The translations under genes were made by a program, and so were the position numbers. Under the pieces are notes generated by a model. It saw only the letters and a program-made list of their open reading frames with translations, ran no database searches and had not been told where the DNA came from. This document shows positions 53,057 through 62,489 of a DNA stretch of 64,000 nucleotides, one piece after another. Position 1 is the stretch's first letter. Every line of letters begins with the position of its first letter. Source of the stretch: CAINVV01 sp036508555 (GTDB lineage: Bacteria; Bacteroidota; Bacteroidia; Bacteroidales; Prolixibacteraceae); contig DATCHD010000023.1 of the NCBI GenBank assembly GCA_036508555.1, forward strand, positions 1 through 64,000, given 5' to 3'.

Positions 53057-53302
53057 GTTTTTTTTGGTTTAAATAATTGAATGATTGAATTTTATGCGGA
53101 TTACAAGAGAAGTAACCCACTATTGCGTTCAAATTTCGTAATAAAATTTGATTTTCCCCATTGAAATGGAATATATTTTTGCGAAGGCAGTTACAAGGCA
53201 ACCACCTGGCTGAAATATATGTGATAAAATGGTGAGTTGATCTGGCCTTTTTAAACTGACATCCGTTATATTTGTAACAGTTACCACCTCAACCATGGTT
53301 AT
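53057..53302. other. AT-rich divergent intergenic region
   Basis: This contains a perfect -7 box TATATTTG at 53267-53274 on the plus strand, without a good -33 at 19 bases. An imperfect palindrome CAAATTT/AAATTTG lies near 53130-53152. No reading frame of interest is seen. Confidence 0.4.
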
Positions 53303-53518
53303 ATGAAAAAGTTGCAACTTCTGATTTTGTTTGTAGCCCTGTTATTCGTTGCGAAAGCTCAAAACAGTTCCATTTTCGTCGAAGCCGAAAGTTTTACCAT
53401 CAAAGACGGCTGGGTAGTCGACCCTCAGTTCATCGAACAGATGGGATCTCCTTACCTTTTGGCTCACGGACTAGGAAAATCGGTGCAGGATGCCGAGACC
53501 AGGATATTATACGAATGA
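53303..53518 (+). pseudogene. Truncated start of a secreted FAD-dependent oxidoreductase-like protein
   Basis: The frame has 71 residues. A good signal peptide (MKKLQLLILFVALLFVAKAQ) is followed by SIFVEAESFTIKDGWVVDPQ and MGSPYLLAHGLGKSVQDAET. The same start is found in large secreted FAD-dependent oxidoreductase-like proteins of Bacteroidota, which run to several hundred residues. Here the frame stops at once after ETRILYE, 25 bases before cstA. It is probably the stump of a deleted gene; the intact promoter and signal peptide might still yield a short secreted peptide. Confidence 0.55.
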
Positions 53519-53543
53519 CGCAAACTAAACAAATCATAGTATT

Positions 53544-55367
53544 ATGAATGCAATGCCTTTTGTAATTGGTGCACTGGCCGTTTTAGCTTTGGCTTACAGG
53601 TTCTATTTCAGTTATATCTGTGCCAAAGTATTGATGCTCGACGACGCGCATGTGATGCCCGCCAATAAGTTATACGACAAACAAAACTTCTACCCGATGC
53701 CGAAATGGGTACTGTTCGGGCACCATTTTGCTGCCATCGCCGGAGCCGGGCCTTTGGTCGGACCCGTCCTGGCTGCCCAATTTGGCTTCATGCCCGGCTT
53801 CATCTGGATGCTGGTCGGAGCCGTGCTCGCAGGTGCCGTGCACGACCTGGTCATCCTGACTGCCTCCTCCCGATACGACGCCAAATCACTTGCGGAAATT
53901 GCCCGGAAGGAGATCAGCAAATTCAGCGGCGGTGTCGCCTCGATTGCCATTTTCATCATCCTGATCGTGGCCCTCGCCGGACTGGGAGTCGTGGTTGTCA
54001 ATTCCCTGGCCGAAAGCTCCTGGGGAACCTTCACCATCGCTGCTACCATTCCCATCGCAATTTTCATGGGACTATGGATGTTCGTTTTCAGAAAGGGGAA
54101 AACGGCCGAAGCCACCATCATGGGCGTCATCCTGCTCTCCGCTGCCGTGATATTTGGGAAATATGTGCCGGGTTCATCCTTTGCCTCTTGGTTCACCTTC
54201 GATAAACCCACCCTGACCATTCTTTTGGCCATCTACGGATTGGCTGCTTCCGTGCTTCCCGTATGGTTGCTGCTCTCGCCAAGAGATTATCTCAGCTCCA
54301 TCATGAAACTGGGCGTCATCGCTATGCTGGCAGTGGGAATCATCTATGTTGCCCCAACGATCAAAATGCCAAATTTCACTCCGTTTATCCATGGTGGCGG
54401 ACCGATTATCCCGGGTACGCTCTTCCCGTACCTGTTTATCACCATTGCCTGCGGGGCTATTTCCGGTTTTCATGCGCTGGTGAGTTCCGGTACCACACCG
54501 AAAATGCTGATGAAAGAATCTCATATTAAACCTATCGCAGTCGGATCGATGCTGGCCGAGGCAATGGTGAGTATCCTGGCCCTGATCGCAGCGACCAGCC
54601 TCTTCCCGCTCGACTATTTTCAAATCAACGTATCGCCAGAGAAATTTACGCAGATTTTGCCCCAGTTGCAGGCGCTGGGATTCACCGAAACCAACCTGAC
54701 ACAGCTTTCCGCCGAAGTGGGCGAAAAAATTGCCGGCCGACCGGGTGGAGCCGTCTCCCTGGCCGTTGGTATGGCCCAGATTTTCTCCAGCATTCCTGGC
54801 TTGTCCAGCCTGATGTCCTACTGGTACCATTTTGCCATCATGTTCGAAGCCCTGTTCATCCTCACTACCGTGGATGCTGGTACGCGTATTGCGCGCTTTA
54901 TCCTGCAGGAATCTTTGGGCAAAGTCTATCAGCCATTTGGACGAACGGACTGGCTTGCCGGTAACCTCATTACCAGTTTCATCGTCGTATTTTTGTGGGG
55001 CTATTTTATTTATACCGGAAGCGTAACTACTATCTGGCCTATGTTCGGCGTCGCCAATCAGCTGCTTGCCACCCTGGCTCTGGCTATCGGCACCTCTTAC
55101 CTCATCAACCGGGGAAAGATCAAATACAGCTTCATCACTATCATTCCGATGATTTTCGTAGGCATCACTACCATCACAGGAGGGGTAATGAACCTGATCA
55201 ACATCTATATCCCGCAAATGTCAGTTGCCAAAACTGCTCTGCCTGGAACCATCAACTCTTTGCTAACCATTATCATATTAGCTTGTGTGCTGATAATCAT
55301 CATGGAAGCTATCCCAAAATGGATCAAAATTTACAGGTCAGGCACGGCTCCGTGGCCAATGAAATAA
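53544..55367 (+). CDS. cstA: Carbon starvation protein CstA-type transporter
   Basis: The protein has 607 residues with about 15 transmembrane helices. CstA proteins import peptides or pyruvate when carbon is scarce. The family signature DDAHVMPANKLYDKQNFYPM followed by VLFGHHFAAIAGAGPLVGPV is intact. So are HDLVILTASSRYDAKSLAEI and the C-terminal YQPFGRTDWLAGNL and WPMFGVANQLLATLALA. It is shorter than enterobacterial CstA (about 700) but normal for this branch. The first GH2 gene follows 32 bases later on the same strand and may be co-transcribed. Confidence 0.95.
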   Translation: MNAMPFVIGALAVLALAYRFYFSYICAKVLMLDDAHVMPANKLYDKQNFYPMPKWVLFGHHFAAIAGAGPLVGPVLAAQFGFMPGFIWMLVGAVLAGAVHDLVILTASSRYDAKSLAEIARKEISKFSGGVASIAIFIILIVALAGLGVVVVNSLAESSWGTFTIAATIPIAIFMGLWMFVFRKGKTAEATIMGVILLSAAVIFGKYVPGSSFASWFTFDKPTLTILLAIYGLAASVLPVWLLLSPRDYLSSIMKLGVIAMLAVGIIYVAPTIKMPNFTPFIHGGGPIIPGTLFPYLFITIACGAISGFHALVSSGTTPKMLMKESHIKPIAVGSMLAEAMVSILALIAATSLFPLDYFQINVSPEKFTQILPQLQALGFTETNLTQLSAEVGEKIAGRPGGAVSLAVGMAQIFSSIPGLSSLMSYWYHFAIMFEALFILTTVDAGTRIARFILQESLGKVYQPFGRTDWLAGNLITSFIVVFLWGYFIYTGSVTTIWPMFGVANQLLATLALAIGTSYLINRGKIKYSFITIIPMIFVGITTITGGVMNLINIYIPQMSVAKTALPGTINSLLTIIILACVLIIIMEAIPKWIKIYRSGTAPWPMK

Positions 55368-55399
55368 TCAGTAACTTCGCTCAACTCAAACTTAATATC

Positions 55400-58300
55400 A
55401 TGAAACGATCACTTTTGTCTACCCTATTTTTGGTGTTTCTGGGACTCGTTTCCGCTCAATCCCTAAAAGCACAAAAACAAGCCAATCCGCCTTACTGGCT
55501 GGACGAAACAAAAAATGAAGAGAACAGACTCCCGATGCACGCTAGTTTTTATGCCTATCCAAACGACAAAGAGGCAGTGCAAAACAATCGCGAGAGTTCA
55601 GAAAACAACCTAAACCTGAATGGAGTCTGGAAATTTAAATGGTTCGAAAAACCCGCCGATGTACCTCAGAATATTGAATCTCTTTCATTTAAGGATGCTG
55701 ACTGGGACAACTTCAAAATCCCGGCCAACTGGGAAGTAAACAATTATGGCGATCCTATATATGTGAACATTGGATACGAATTTCAGCACCTTCAGCCTTC
55801 CAATCCTCCTATCGTCCCGATGAGTTACGATCCAACCGGCGTCTATCGTCGTGAGATCGACCTTCCGCAGGACTGGTCAGGCAAAAATATTACGCTACAC
55901 ATCGGGGCAGCCAAGTCCAACCTGATGGTCTGGGTGAATGGAAAATACATTGGTTACAGCGAAGACGGTAAGCTACCGGCCGAATTTGATCTCTCAAGCG
56001 TACTGACAACCGGCAAGAATCTGATCGTTATGAAGGTCATGCGCTGGTGCGACGGCACCTACCTCGAAGGACAGGATTTCTGGCGGATGAGCGGTATCAC
56101 CCGCGACTGCTACCTGGTGAAACGGGAAAAGACTCATGTCAGTGATTTCACATTGAACACAATATTGGATTCCGAATACAAGAATGCCAGCCTCGATCTG
56201 AAAATCAAACTCAGCAACAATGCTGTAGCAAAAGTATCCGCCAAATTGACAGACGGAGAAAAGGTTATTGCCACTTCTGAAATCGCTTTTAACAACGAAG
56301 GAGAAAAATCCGTCTCAATACCAGTTACTTCACCAAAATTATGGTCAGCTGAAGAACCTTATCTGTACAAATTAACACTCAGTCTCTCAGATAATTCCGG
56401 CAAGTTAATTGAAGTAATTCCCCAGCAAGTGGGTTTCAGAGAGGTAAAAATCCTTGATGGCTTGCTCCTGGTAAACGGCCAACCAGTATTAATCAAAGGA
56501 GCCAATCGCCACGAGACGGATCCTGTTACCGGACAAACAATTTCTAAAGAATCCATGCTGCGTGATGTGAAACTCATGAAGCAATTTAACATCAACGCAG
56601 TGCGCACCTGCCACTATCCCAACGATGAATATTGGTACCAGCTTTGTGACCTGTATGGCATCTATGTCGTGGATGAGGCAAACAACGAATCACATGGTAT
56701 CGGTTATGATATTACCGTCACCCTGGCCAACCGGCCTTCCTGGAAAGAGGCACACCTGAAACGCGTTCAGCGCATGTACGAAAGGGATAAAAACCATGCC
56801 TCCATTATCACCTGGAGTCTGGGTAATGAGGCCGGGAATGGTTATAATTTCTACGAATGCTATCTGTGGCTCAAGCAAGTAGATAAATCCCGTCCGGTTC
56901 AGTACGAACGCGCCGTGGCTAAATATTCCAACTTTTCAACTGAGTTCAACACCGACATCGTGAATCCGATGTACCCGACACCGAACAGCATGCTGGATTA
57001 TGCGGCTAAAAACCCCAATCCGAAGAAGCCGTTTATCATGTGTGAATATGCGCATGCCATGGGCAATTCGATGGGCAATTTCAAAGATTACTGGGACATC
57101 ATCAGGAGCCACCCAAAAAATTTTCAGGGCGGTTTCATCTGGGACTTCGTAGATCAGGGTTTACAAAAAATCACTGAAAAAGGGGATACCATTTTTGCTT
57201 ATGGCGGCGATTATGGCAAGAATCTGCCTTCCGACAACAATTTCATGTGTAACGGGATCTTCTACCCGAACCGCAATCCCAATCCACATGCCTGGGAAAT
57301 GAAGAAGGTGTACCAGAATATCCACACCCGCCTCATTGATCCAACTACCATTTCCGTTTATAACGAGAATTTTTTCAAAGATCTGTCAGATATCACAATG
57401 GAATGGAACGTAACCGTCAACGGTCAGGTGAAACAGTCCGGGAAAGTCGATAAACTGGATGTTAAACCACATACTTCAGCCGAGATTAAGCTACCGCTGA
57501 AAGCACAGCCCGGAGGTGAGGTCTTTCTGAACATCGTTTACAAACAAAAAGCGGACCGGTTGCTCGTACCTGCCGGAATGACTATCTCGAATGAACAATT
57601 TTCATTATCAGGAACCTACAAATCCGACAACAACATCAAACCCGACGGAAAAGTTAAAATTGCAGAGACTTCTAATGCCTGGACCCTCACTTCTCCAGCA
57701 TTAGCCATGGAATTCAGCAAACAAAATGGCTTTATTACCAAATACGAAGTGAATAAAAGAAGCTACATCGATGCTTCGATGAGCGCAAGACCTGCCTTCT
57801 GGCGTGCGCCGAGCGACAATGACATGGGGGCCGGACTTCAGAAAAAATTAAAAGACTGGAAAACAGCTCAATCTGATATCAAACTCGAAAACCTCTCGGT
57901 GAAGGAAGCAGATGGCATGGCCAAGGTGACAGCTTCCTATTCTTTGCCTTCCGTGTTTGCCAAACTTATCATTCAATATACAGTTCAGGCCAAAGGCGAA
58001 GTGATGGTGGACCAGCAGATGATTACCGATGAAGCAAAATCTGTGCCCATGATGCCGCGCTTCGGAATGAACTGGGTGCTCCCCGAAGGATTCGAGACGA
58101 TCGAATATTATGGTCGCGGACCGGCAGAAAATTACCAGGACAGGAACTATGCCTCTCATGTTGGCATCTATAAGCAGAGCATCAAAAGCCAGTATTATCC
58201 TTATGTCCGGCCGCAGGAAAGCGGTAACCACACGGATATTCGCTGGTTCAAGGTTGTCGATCCTAAGGGTAATGGTTTGAAAATTGAGTCTGATATATTA

Positions 58301-58531
58301 TTAAGTATGAGTGCATTGAGTCATTTTGATGCCGATCTGGATGATGGCGACCAAAAGCACCAGCATCATTCCGGCGAGCTGGTTCCGCGCAAGCAGACAC
58401 AGCTGCACATCGACTATAAACAGATGGGGGTTGGAGGGATCGACAGCTGGGGACAATGGCCGCTGGAGAAATACCGTCTGAACTATAAAAACTATAGTTA
58501 TTCCTTCAAGATCAGTCCAGTCAAAAAATAA
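55400..58531 (+). CDS. Secreted glycoside hydrolase family 2 beta-galactosidase
   Basis: The protein has 1043 residues. It hydrolyses terminal beta-galactosides in the periplasm. A signal peptide ends near SLKAQ. The GH2 order is complete: jelly-roll (WDNFKIPANWEVNNYGDPIY), immunoglobulin-like domain, TIM barrel with acid/base E477 in SLGNEAGNG and nucleophile E549 in CEYAHAMGNSMG, then the beta-galactosidase small-chain domain (AFWRAPSDNDMGAGLQ, then YYGRGPAENYQDRNYASHVG). The layout equals E. coli LacZ. The ATG at 55400 begins the signal peptide; the frame is open for another 405 bases upstream only as overlap with cstA. Confidence 0.95.
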   Translation: MKRSLLSTLFLVFLGLVSAQSLKAQKQANPPYWLDETKNEENRLPMHASFYAYPNDKEAVQNNRESSENNLNLNGVWKFKWFEKPADVPQNIESLSFKDADWDNFKIPANWEVNNYGDPIYVNIGYEFQHLQPSNPPIVPMSYDPTGVYRREIDLPQDWSGKNITLHIGAAKSNLMVWVNGKYIGYSEDGKLPAEFDLSSVLTTGKNLIVMKVMRWCDGTYLEGQDFWRMSGITRDCYLVKREKTHVSDFTLNTILDSEYKNASLDLKIKLSNNAVAKVSAKLTDGEKVIATSEIAFNNEGEKSVSIPVTSPKLWSAEEPYLYKLTLSLSDNSGKLIEVIPQQVGFREVKILDGLLLVNGQPVLIKGANRHETDPVTGQTISKESMLRDVKLMKQFNINAVRTCHYPNDEYWYQLCDLYGIYVVDEANNESHGIGYDITVTLANRPSWKEAHLKRVQRMYERDKNHASIITWSLGNEAGNGYNFYECYLWLKQVDKSRPVQYERAVAKYSNFSTEFNTDIVNPMYPTPNSMLDYAAKNPNPKKPFIMCEYAHAMGNSMGNFKDYWDIIRSHPKNFQGGFIWDFVDQGLQKITEKGDTIFAYGGDYGKNLPSDNNFMCNGIFYPNRNPNPHAWEMKKVYQNIHTRLIDPTTISVYNENFFKDLSDITMEWNVTVNGQVKQSGKVDKLDVKPHTSAEIKLPLKAQPGGEVFLNIVYKQKADRLLVPAGMTISNEQFSLSGTYKSDNNIKPDGKVKIAETSNAWTLTSPALAMEFSKQNGFITKYEVNKRSYIDASMSARPAFWRAPSDNDMGAGLQKKLKDWKTAQSDIKLENLSVKEADGMAKVTASYSLPSVFAKLIIQYTVQAKGEVMVDQQMITDEAKSVPMMPRFGMNWVLPEGFETIEYYGRGPAENYQDRNYASHVGIYKQSIKSQYYPYVRPQESGNHTDIRWFKVVDPKGNGLKIESDILLSMSALSHFDADLDDGDQKHQHHSGELVPRKQTQLHIDYKQMGVGGIDSWGQWPLEKYRLNYKNYSYSFKISPVKK

Positions 58532-58561
58532 GATAATCCACCACTAAGAATCCCAAACCAA

Positions 58562-61500
58562 ATGTCATCAAACGCGAGAGAAAGAGCCTTTTGCACCCTT
58601 ATTGTCCCATTTATACTTTCATTGACCGCTCTCGCCCAGCAGTGGAATTTCCCGGACAATATCCACAAGTATATTGAGGATCCCGGGATGTTTGCCCTGA
58701 ATCAGGAACCGGGTCATGTGCCGTTGGTGCCCTTCGCCTCTATCGATCAGGCATTGGAGAATGACTGGAACCAGTCCAGGGGCTACCTGTCACTGAATGG
58801 CACTTGGAAATTCAAATGGTCTGAGATTCCGGAACTGGCACCCAAAGATTTCTTTAACGAGAAATTCAAAGACCTTTCATGGGACAATATCAAAGTACCC
58901 GGAAACTGGGAGATGCAGGGATTCGGTGATCCCATGTTCCGAAATGTGTCACAGCCTTTCCCTTCTCATCCTCCCTTTATTCCACATGATTACAATCCGA
59001 CAGGTTGCTATCGCCGCACATTTACTATACCAGATACCTGGAAAGATAAACAGGTATTTTTGCGTCTTGAAGCAGTAACTTCTGCCTCCTTCGTCTGGAT
59101 CAACGGGAAGGAACTAGGTTTTAACGAAGGAGCCAACGAGCCCGCCGAATACAACATCACCCGCTTCCTGAAAAAAGGCACCAATACGCTGGCAGTTTTG
59201 GTAACCAAATACTCGTCCGGCACCTACCTCGAAGACCAGGATTTCTGGCGTCTGTCGGGAATTTTTCGCGATGTATATCTGCTGGCCGTTCCGGAAGTAC
59301 ATCTCCGCGACTATTTTGTCACAACCGACTTCGACAATAATTATCATGATGCGCAGCTCAATATCTCTGCTGAAATCAAAAATTATTCCACTTCCGCTGC
59401 CGGAAATTATTCGGTCAGGGCAACGCTTTTTGACAAGAACAGCAAACAAATCGGGCCCTCTTTCAGCTCCTCAAAAGTATCCCTTAAAGAGAATGAAAAT
59501 CGCCAAGTGCAGCTTTCTGCCAGAATTGACAATCCTGGTAAGTGGTCGGCAGAAAAACCTAATTTGTACTCACTTATCCTCGAATTAATTGATCCTAAGG
59601 GAAATGTGTCAGAAGTACTTAGCAACAAAATCGGTTTTAAGAAGGTGGAAGTCAGTCATCAGGCGCTGCTGGTCAATGGCGTTCCGGTGAAACTCAACGG
59701 CACCAATTCACACATGCAGCATCCCGAACTGGGGCATACCATGGATCTTGAAACCATGCGCAAAGACCTGATTCTGATGAAGCAGTTCAACATCAACTGT
59801 GTCCGCACCAGCCATTATCCGCCGAACATTGAATACCTCAAACTGGCCGACGAGCTTGGCATTTACATTGTGGATGAAACCGGCGACGAATCACACGCGA
59901 CAGAATATATTTCCAAACTGGCCGAATGGAAAAATGCCTACATCGACCGCGTAACCGGGATGGTCCTGCGTGATCGGAACCATCCTTCCATTATTTTCTG
60001 GAGTGCCGGGAATGAAAGTGGATTTGGAAATAACATTTGCGAGGTCATCAAAACCGGAAAATCCCTCGATCCGACCCGGTTGTTCATGTACGGCGGCAAT
60101 ACCGACGATGTAGCCTGGAAAAACGAGGTTCCTTGTGAAGATATCATCGGTCCAAGGTATGCGACGCCCTATGAATTACGTACCCGCATCGCGCAGGTTC
60201 CTGAGAGTCAGGACCCCCGACCTTCCTTTATGGATGAATACATATCCGTTGAAGGCAATGGCGGCGGGGGTTTCGATGAATATTGGGACGTTATCCGGAA
60301 CTATCCGCGCATCTCGGGCGGTGCCATCTGGGACTGGGTAAGCCCAGGCATAAAAGAAAGAATTCGAATCCTCAGGGATGATTCACCTAACCATATTTCG
60401 GTAGCGGTAAAAGGTCGCGGAATGCTGGCGGATGGCAAATTCGGCAAGGGCATCGCACTGAGCGGCCACGATCAGTGGATGGATGCCTACCGGGATCCTG
60501 CCCTGGACATCACAGGCAAACAGCTGACACTTTCGCTCTGGATTTTCCCTCGCAAATGGAACGGAAATGGTCAAATGATCACCAAGGGAAGCTACCAGTT
60601 CGGATTAAACCAGTTCAGGAAAGACTCGCTCGAATTTTTCGTCACCGACAGCGAGAAAAAAACTTTGAAAGTATCCCTGCCTGAAAACTGGGAAAACAAT
60701 TGGCACCATGTAGCAGGTATCGCCGACGGTACAAACCTTGCAATCTATCTCGACGGGGTGAAATCGGGTAGTAAAGCCTTCTCTGGTTCGATCACTAACA
60801 AGCCCTTCCCTGTCAACATCGGCAGATTCTCGGATATCGAAGGCCAGGAATATCCTTTTAATCTCAGCAATGCCATATTTGACAGGATAAGCATTTTTGC
60901 CAAAGCAGTACCGGTCGATCAGCTAATGAATCCTTCGGATCAGCTGAAGCAACAGGCTTCCCTGTGGCTCGAACTCGACGAAATTGAGGATAAAGGAGAG
61001 TTTTACAGCACGGGAATCGGGGGACGAACATACGGACTAATATGGCCGGATCGAAAGCCTCAACCCGAATTATATCAGGTAAAGAAATCGGCTCAACCAG
61101 TGCATGTTGAACTTATTAATGCTTCCGATGGAACGATGGAAATCACCAATTATTTCGAATTCACCAACCTCGGCGAATTAAAAACCAGTTGGCAACTGCA
61201 GGCGGATGGTGAAATTCTTCAAAAGGGGGAATTAAATCTCTCCCTTGCACCGCTGTCAAAGGCCCAGGTTCAGATTCCTATGAAAAAGCCGGTGCTTCAA
61301 CTCGGTGTCGAATACAGATTGCTGCTGAGTTTTGCCCTGAAAGAGAATTCGGCATACGCTGCCAAGGGCCATGAAGTAGCCTGGGATCAGTTGGAATTAC
61401 CCTGGCATGCATCATCTGAGCCTGTTATTGATGCAACTGGTTCAAACTTAACATTGAAAGACACAGATGAATTAGTTACCATAACCGGCAAGGATTTTAA

Positions 61501-62449
61501 ATATACTTTCAATAAAAAAACGGGGCAGCTTGCCGCTATGAATTACCTTGGTAAAGATCTTATCCGCGAAGGGGCGAAACTTAGTGTCTGGCGTGCTCCG
61601 CTTGCCAATGACCTCGATAACTGGGGAACCCATGCGACTAACTTGAATCCAAAGAAACCGGGAATGGGCAATTTCCCGGCAGGTAGCTGGTATACCTACG
61701 GACTGGATCAGATGAAATTCAGTCTGGATAAATTCACGGTGCTGGATCAGAAACCCGACAAAATCATCCTTGATATACAGGATCATGCTGAAGGAACAAA
61801 TTACACCACCGCCTTCGACAACCACTACGTGTACACCATCGATGGTTCTGGTGAAATTACGATCGATCATACCATTACACCTCAGGGGCTGATGCCATTG
61901 TGGTTGCCAAAAGTCGGATTACAATGGGTGATTGATAAGTCTCTAAATTCAGTTTCCTGGTATGGAAGAGGACCATTCGAGACCTATCCCGACCGTAAAA
62001 CAGGCGCTAAAATCGGAGTTTACAGTAAAACCGTCCAAGAGATGGCGGAGTCTTATCTGGTCCCACAGGATTATGGATGCCGAACAGACACTCGCTGGAC
62101 CCGGCTTAAATCGGCCGAAGGAATCGGTCTGCAATTTTCCGGCTCCAGCCCCGAATCAACAGCTGGCAACGGATTGCCTACTGGTAGCGGTCCAGAACTG
62201 GCCGCTGACACTCAAGGTGCATTTTTCGGCAACCATCTGTTCAATTTCAGCACTCAACTGTACAGCACAGATAATTTGTCTCGTGCCAGATACCCCTACC
62301 AACTTCAGCCAATGAACGATGGTTATATTTTTAACCTGGATTATGCGACCAGCGGAGTCGGCTGTACATCCATTTCCGTACTCGACAAATACCGTGTACT
62401 ACCCCAGGAATACCACTTTACCCTTCATATTAAACCCTTCAAAAAGTAA
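58562..62449 (+). CDS. Secreted GH2 beta-galactosidase-like enzyme with an inserted LamG-type domain
   Basis: The protein has 1295 residues with a signal peptide ending TALAQ. It shows the same GH2 plan as its upstream neighbour: jelly-roll, Ig-like domain, TIM barrel with acid/base E485 (SAGNESGFGN) and nucleophile E559 (FMDEYISVEGN), and a C-terminal small-chain domain (YGRGPFETYPDRKTGAKIGV). Between the last barrel strand (AIWDWVSPG) and the conserved YGLIWPDRKPQPELYQVKK segment lie about 180 extra residues (608-790) with a LamG/concanavalin-like pattern (LTLSLWIFPRKWNGNGQMIT, NWHHVAGIADGTNLAIYLDG). This probably binds the polysaccharide substrate. It starts 30 bases after the first GH2 gene. 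Confidence 0.9.
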   Translation: MSSNARERAFCTLIVPFILSLTALAQQWNFPDNIHKYIEDPGMFALNQEPGHVPLVPFASIDQALENDWNQSRGYLSLNGTWKFKWSEIPELAPKDFFNEKFKDLSWDNIKVPGNWEMQGFGDPMFRNVSQPFPSHPPFIPHDYNPTGCYRRTFTIPDTWKDKQVFLRLEAVTSASFVWINGKELGFNEGANEPAEYNITRFLKKGTNTLAVLVTKYSSGTYLEDQDFWRLSGIFRDVYLLAVPEVHLRDYFVTTDFDNNYHDAQLNISAEIKNYSTSAAGNYSVRATLFDKNSKQIGPSFSSSKVSLKENENRQVQLSARIDNPGKWSAEKPNLYSLILELIDPKGNVSEVLSNKIGFKKVEVSHQALLVNGVPVKLNGTNSHMQHPELGHTMDLETMRKDLILMKQFNINCVRTSHYPPNIEYLKLADELGIYIVDETGDESHATEYISKLAEWKNAYIDRVTGMVLRDRNHPSIIFWSAGNESGFGNNICEVIKTGKSLDPTRLFMYGGNTDDVAWKNEVPCEDIIGPRYATPYELRTRIAQVPESQDPRPSFMDEYISVEGNGGGGFDEYWDVIRNYPRISGGAIWDWVSPGIKERIRILRDDSPNHISVAVKGRGMLADGKFGKGIALSGHDQWMDAYRDPALDITGKQLTLSLWIFPRKWNGNGQMITKGSYQFGLNQFRKDSLEFFVTDSEKKTLKVSLPENWENNWHHVAGIADGTNLAIYLDGVKSGSKAFSGSITNKPFPVNIGRFSDIEGQEYPFNLSNAIFDRISIFAKAVPVDQLMNPSDQLKQQASLWLELDEIEDKGEFYSTGIGGRTYGLIWPDRKPQPELYQVKKSAQPVHVELINASDGTMEITNYFEFTNLGELKTSWQLQADGEILQKGELNLSLAPLSKAQVQIPMKKPVLQLGVEYRLLLSFALKENSAYAAKGHEVAWDQLELPWHASSEPVIDATGSNLTLKDTDELVTITGKDFKYTFNKKTGQLAAMNYLGKDLIREGAKLSVWRAPLANDLDNWGTHATNLNPKKPGMGNFPAGSWYTYGLDQMKFSLDKFTVLDQKPDKIILDIQDHAEGTNYTTAFDNHYVYTIDGSGEITIDHTITPQGLMPLWLPKVGLQWVIDKSLNSVSWYGRGPFETYPDRKTGAKIGVYSKTVQEMAESYLVPQDYGCRTDTRWTRLKSAEGIGLQFSGSSPESTAGNGLPTGSGPELAADTQGAFFGNHLFNFSTQLYSTDNLSRARYPYQLQPMNDGYIFNLDYATSGVGCTSISVLDKYRVLPQEYHFTLHIKPFKK

Positions 62450-62459
62450 AACTCTCGCT

Positions 62460-62482
62460 CCGGCGGATTTGCAATCCGCCGG
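62460..62482. repeat. GCGGATTTGCAATCCGC palindrome after the second GH2 gene
   Basis: A perfect 23-base palindrome (CCGGCGGATT, TGC, AATCCGCCGG), preceded by CTCTCGCTC and followed by AAATCTTTCACTTTTCA. It is ten bases after the GH2 stop codon and could act as a transcript-end hairpin for both convergent genes. Confidence 0.85.
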
Positions 62483-62489
62483 AAATCTT

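Noticed and set aside
54174..55217. Long antisense frame of 347 codons opposite cstA
   Set aside because: It lies entirely opposite a highly conserved transporter, has no recognisable domain and a composition rich in Gln, Arg, Asp and His that mirrors the membrane codons.
54995..55399. Upstream extension of the first GH2 gene inside cstA
   Set aside because: The frame is open by chance through the 3' end of cstA. The signal peptide begins at 55400 and the extension has no homology.
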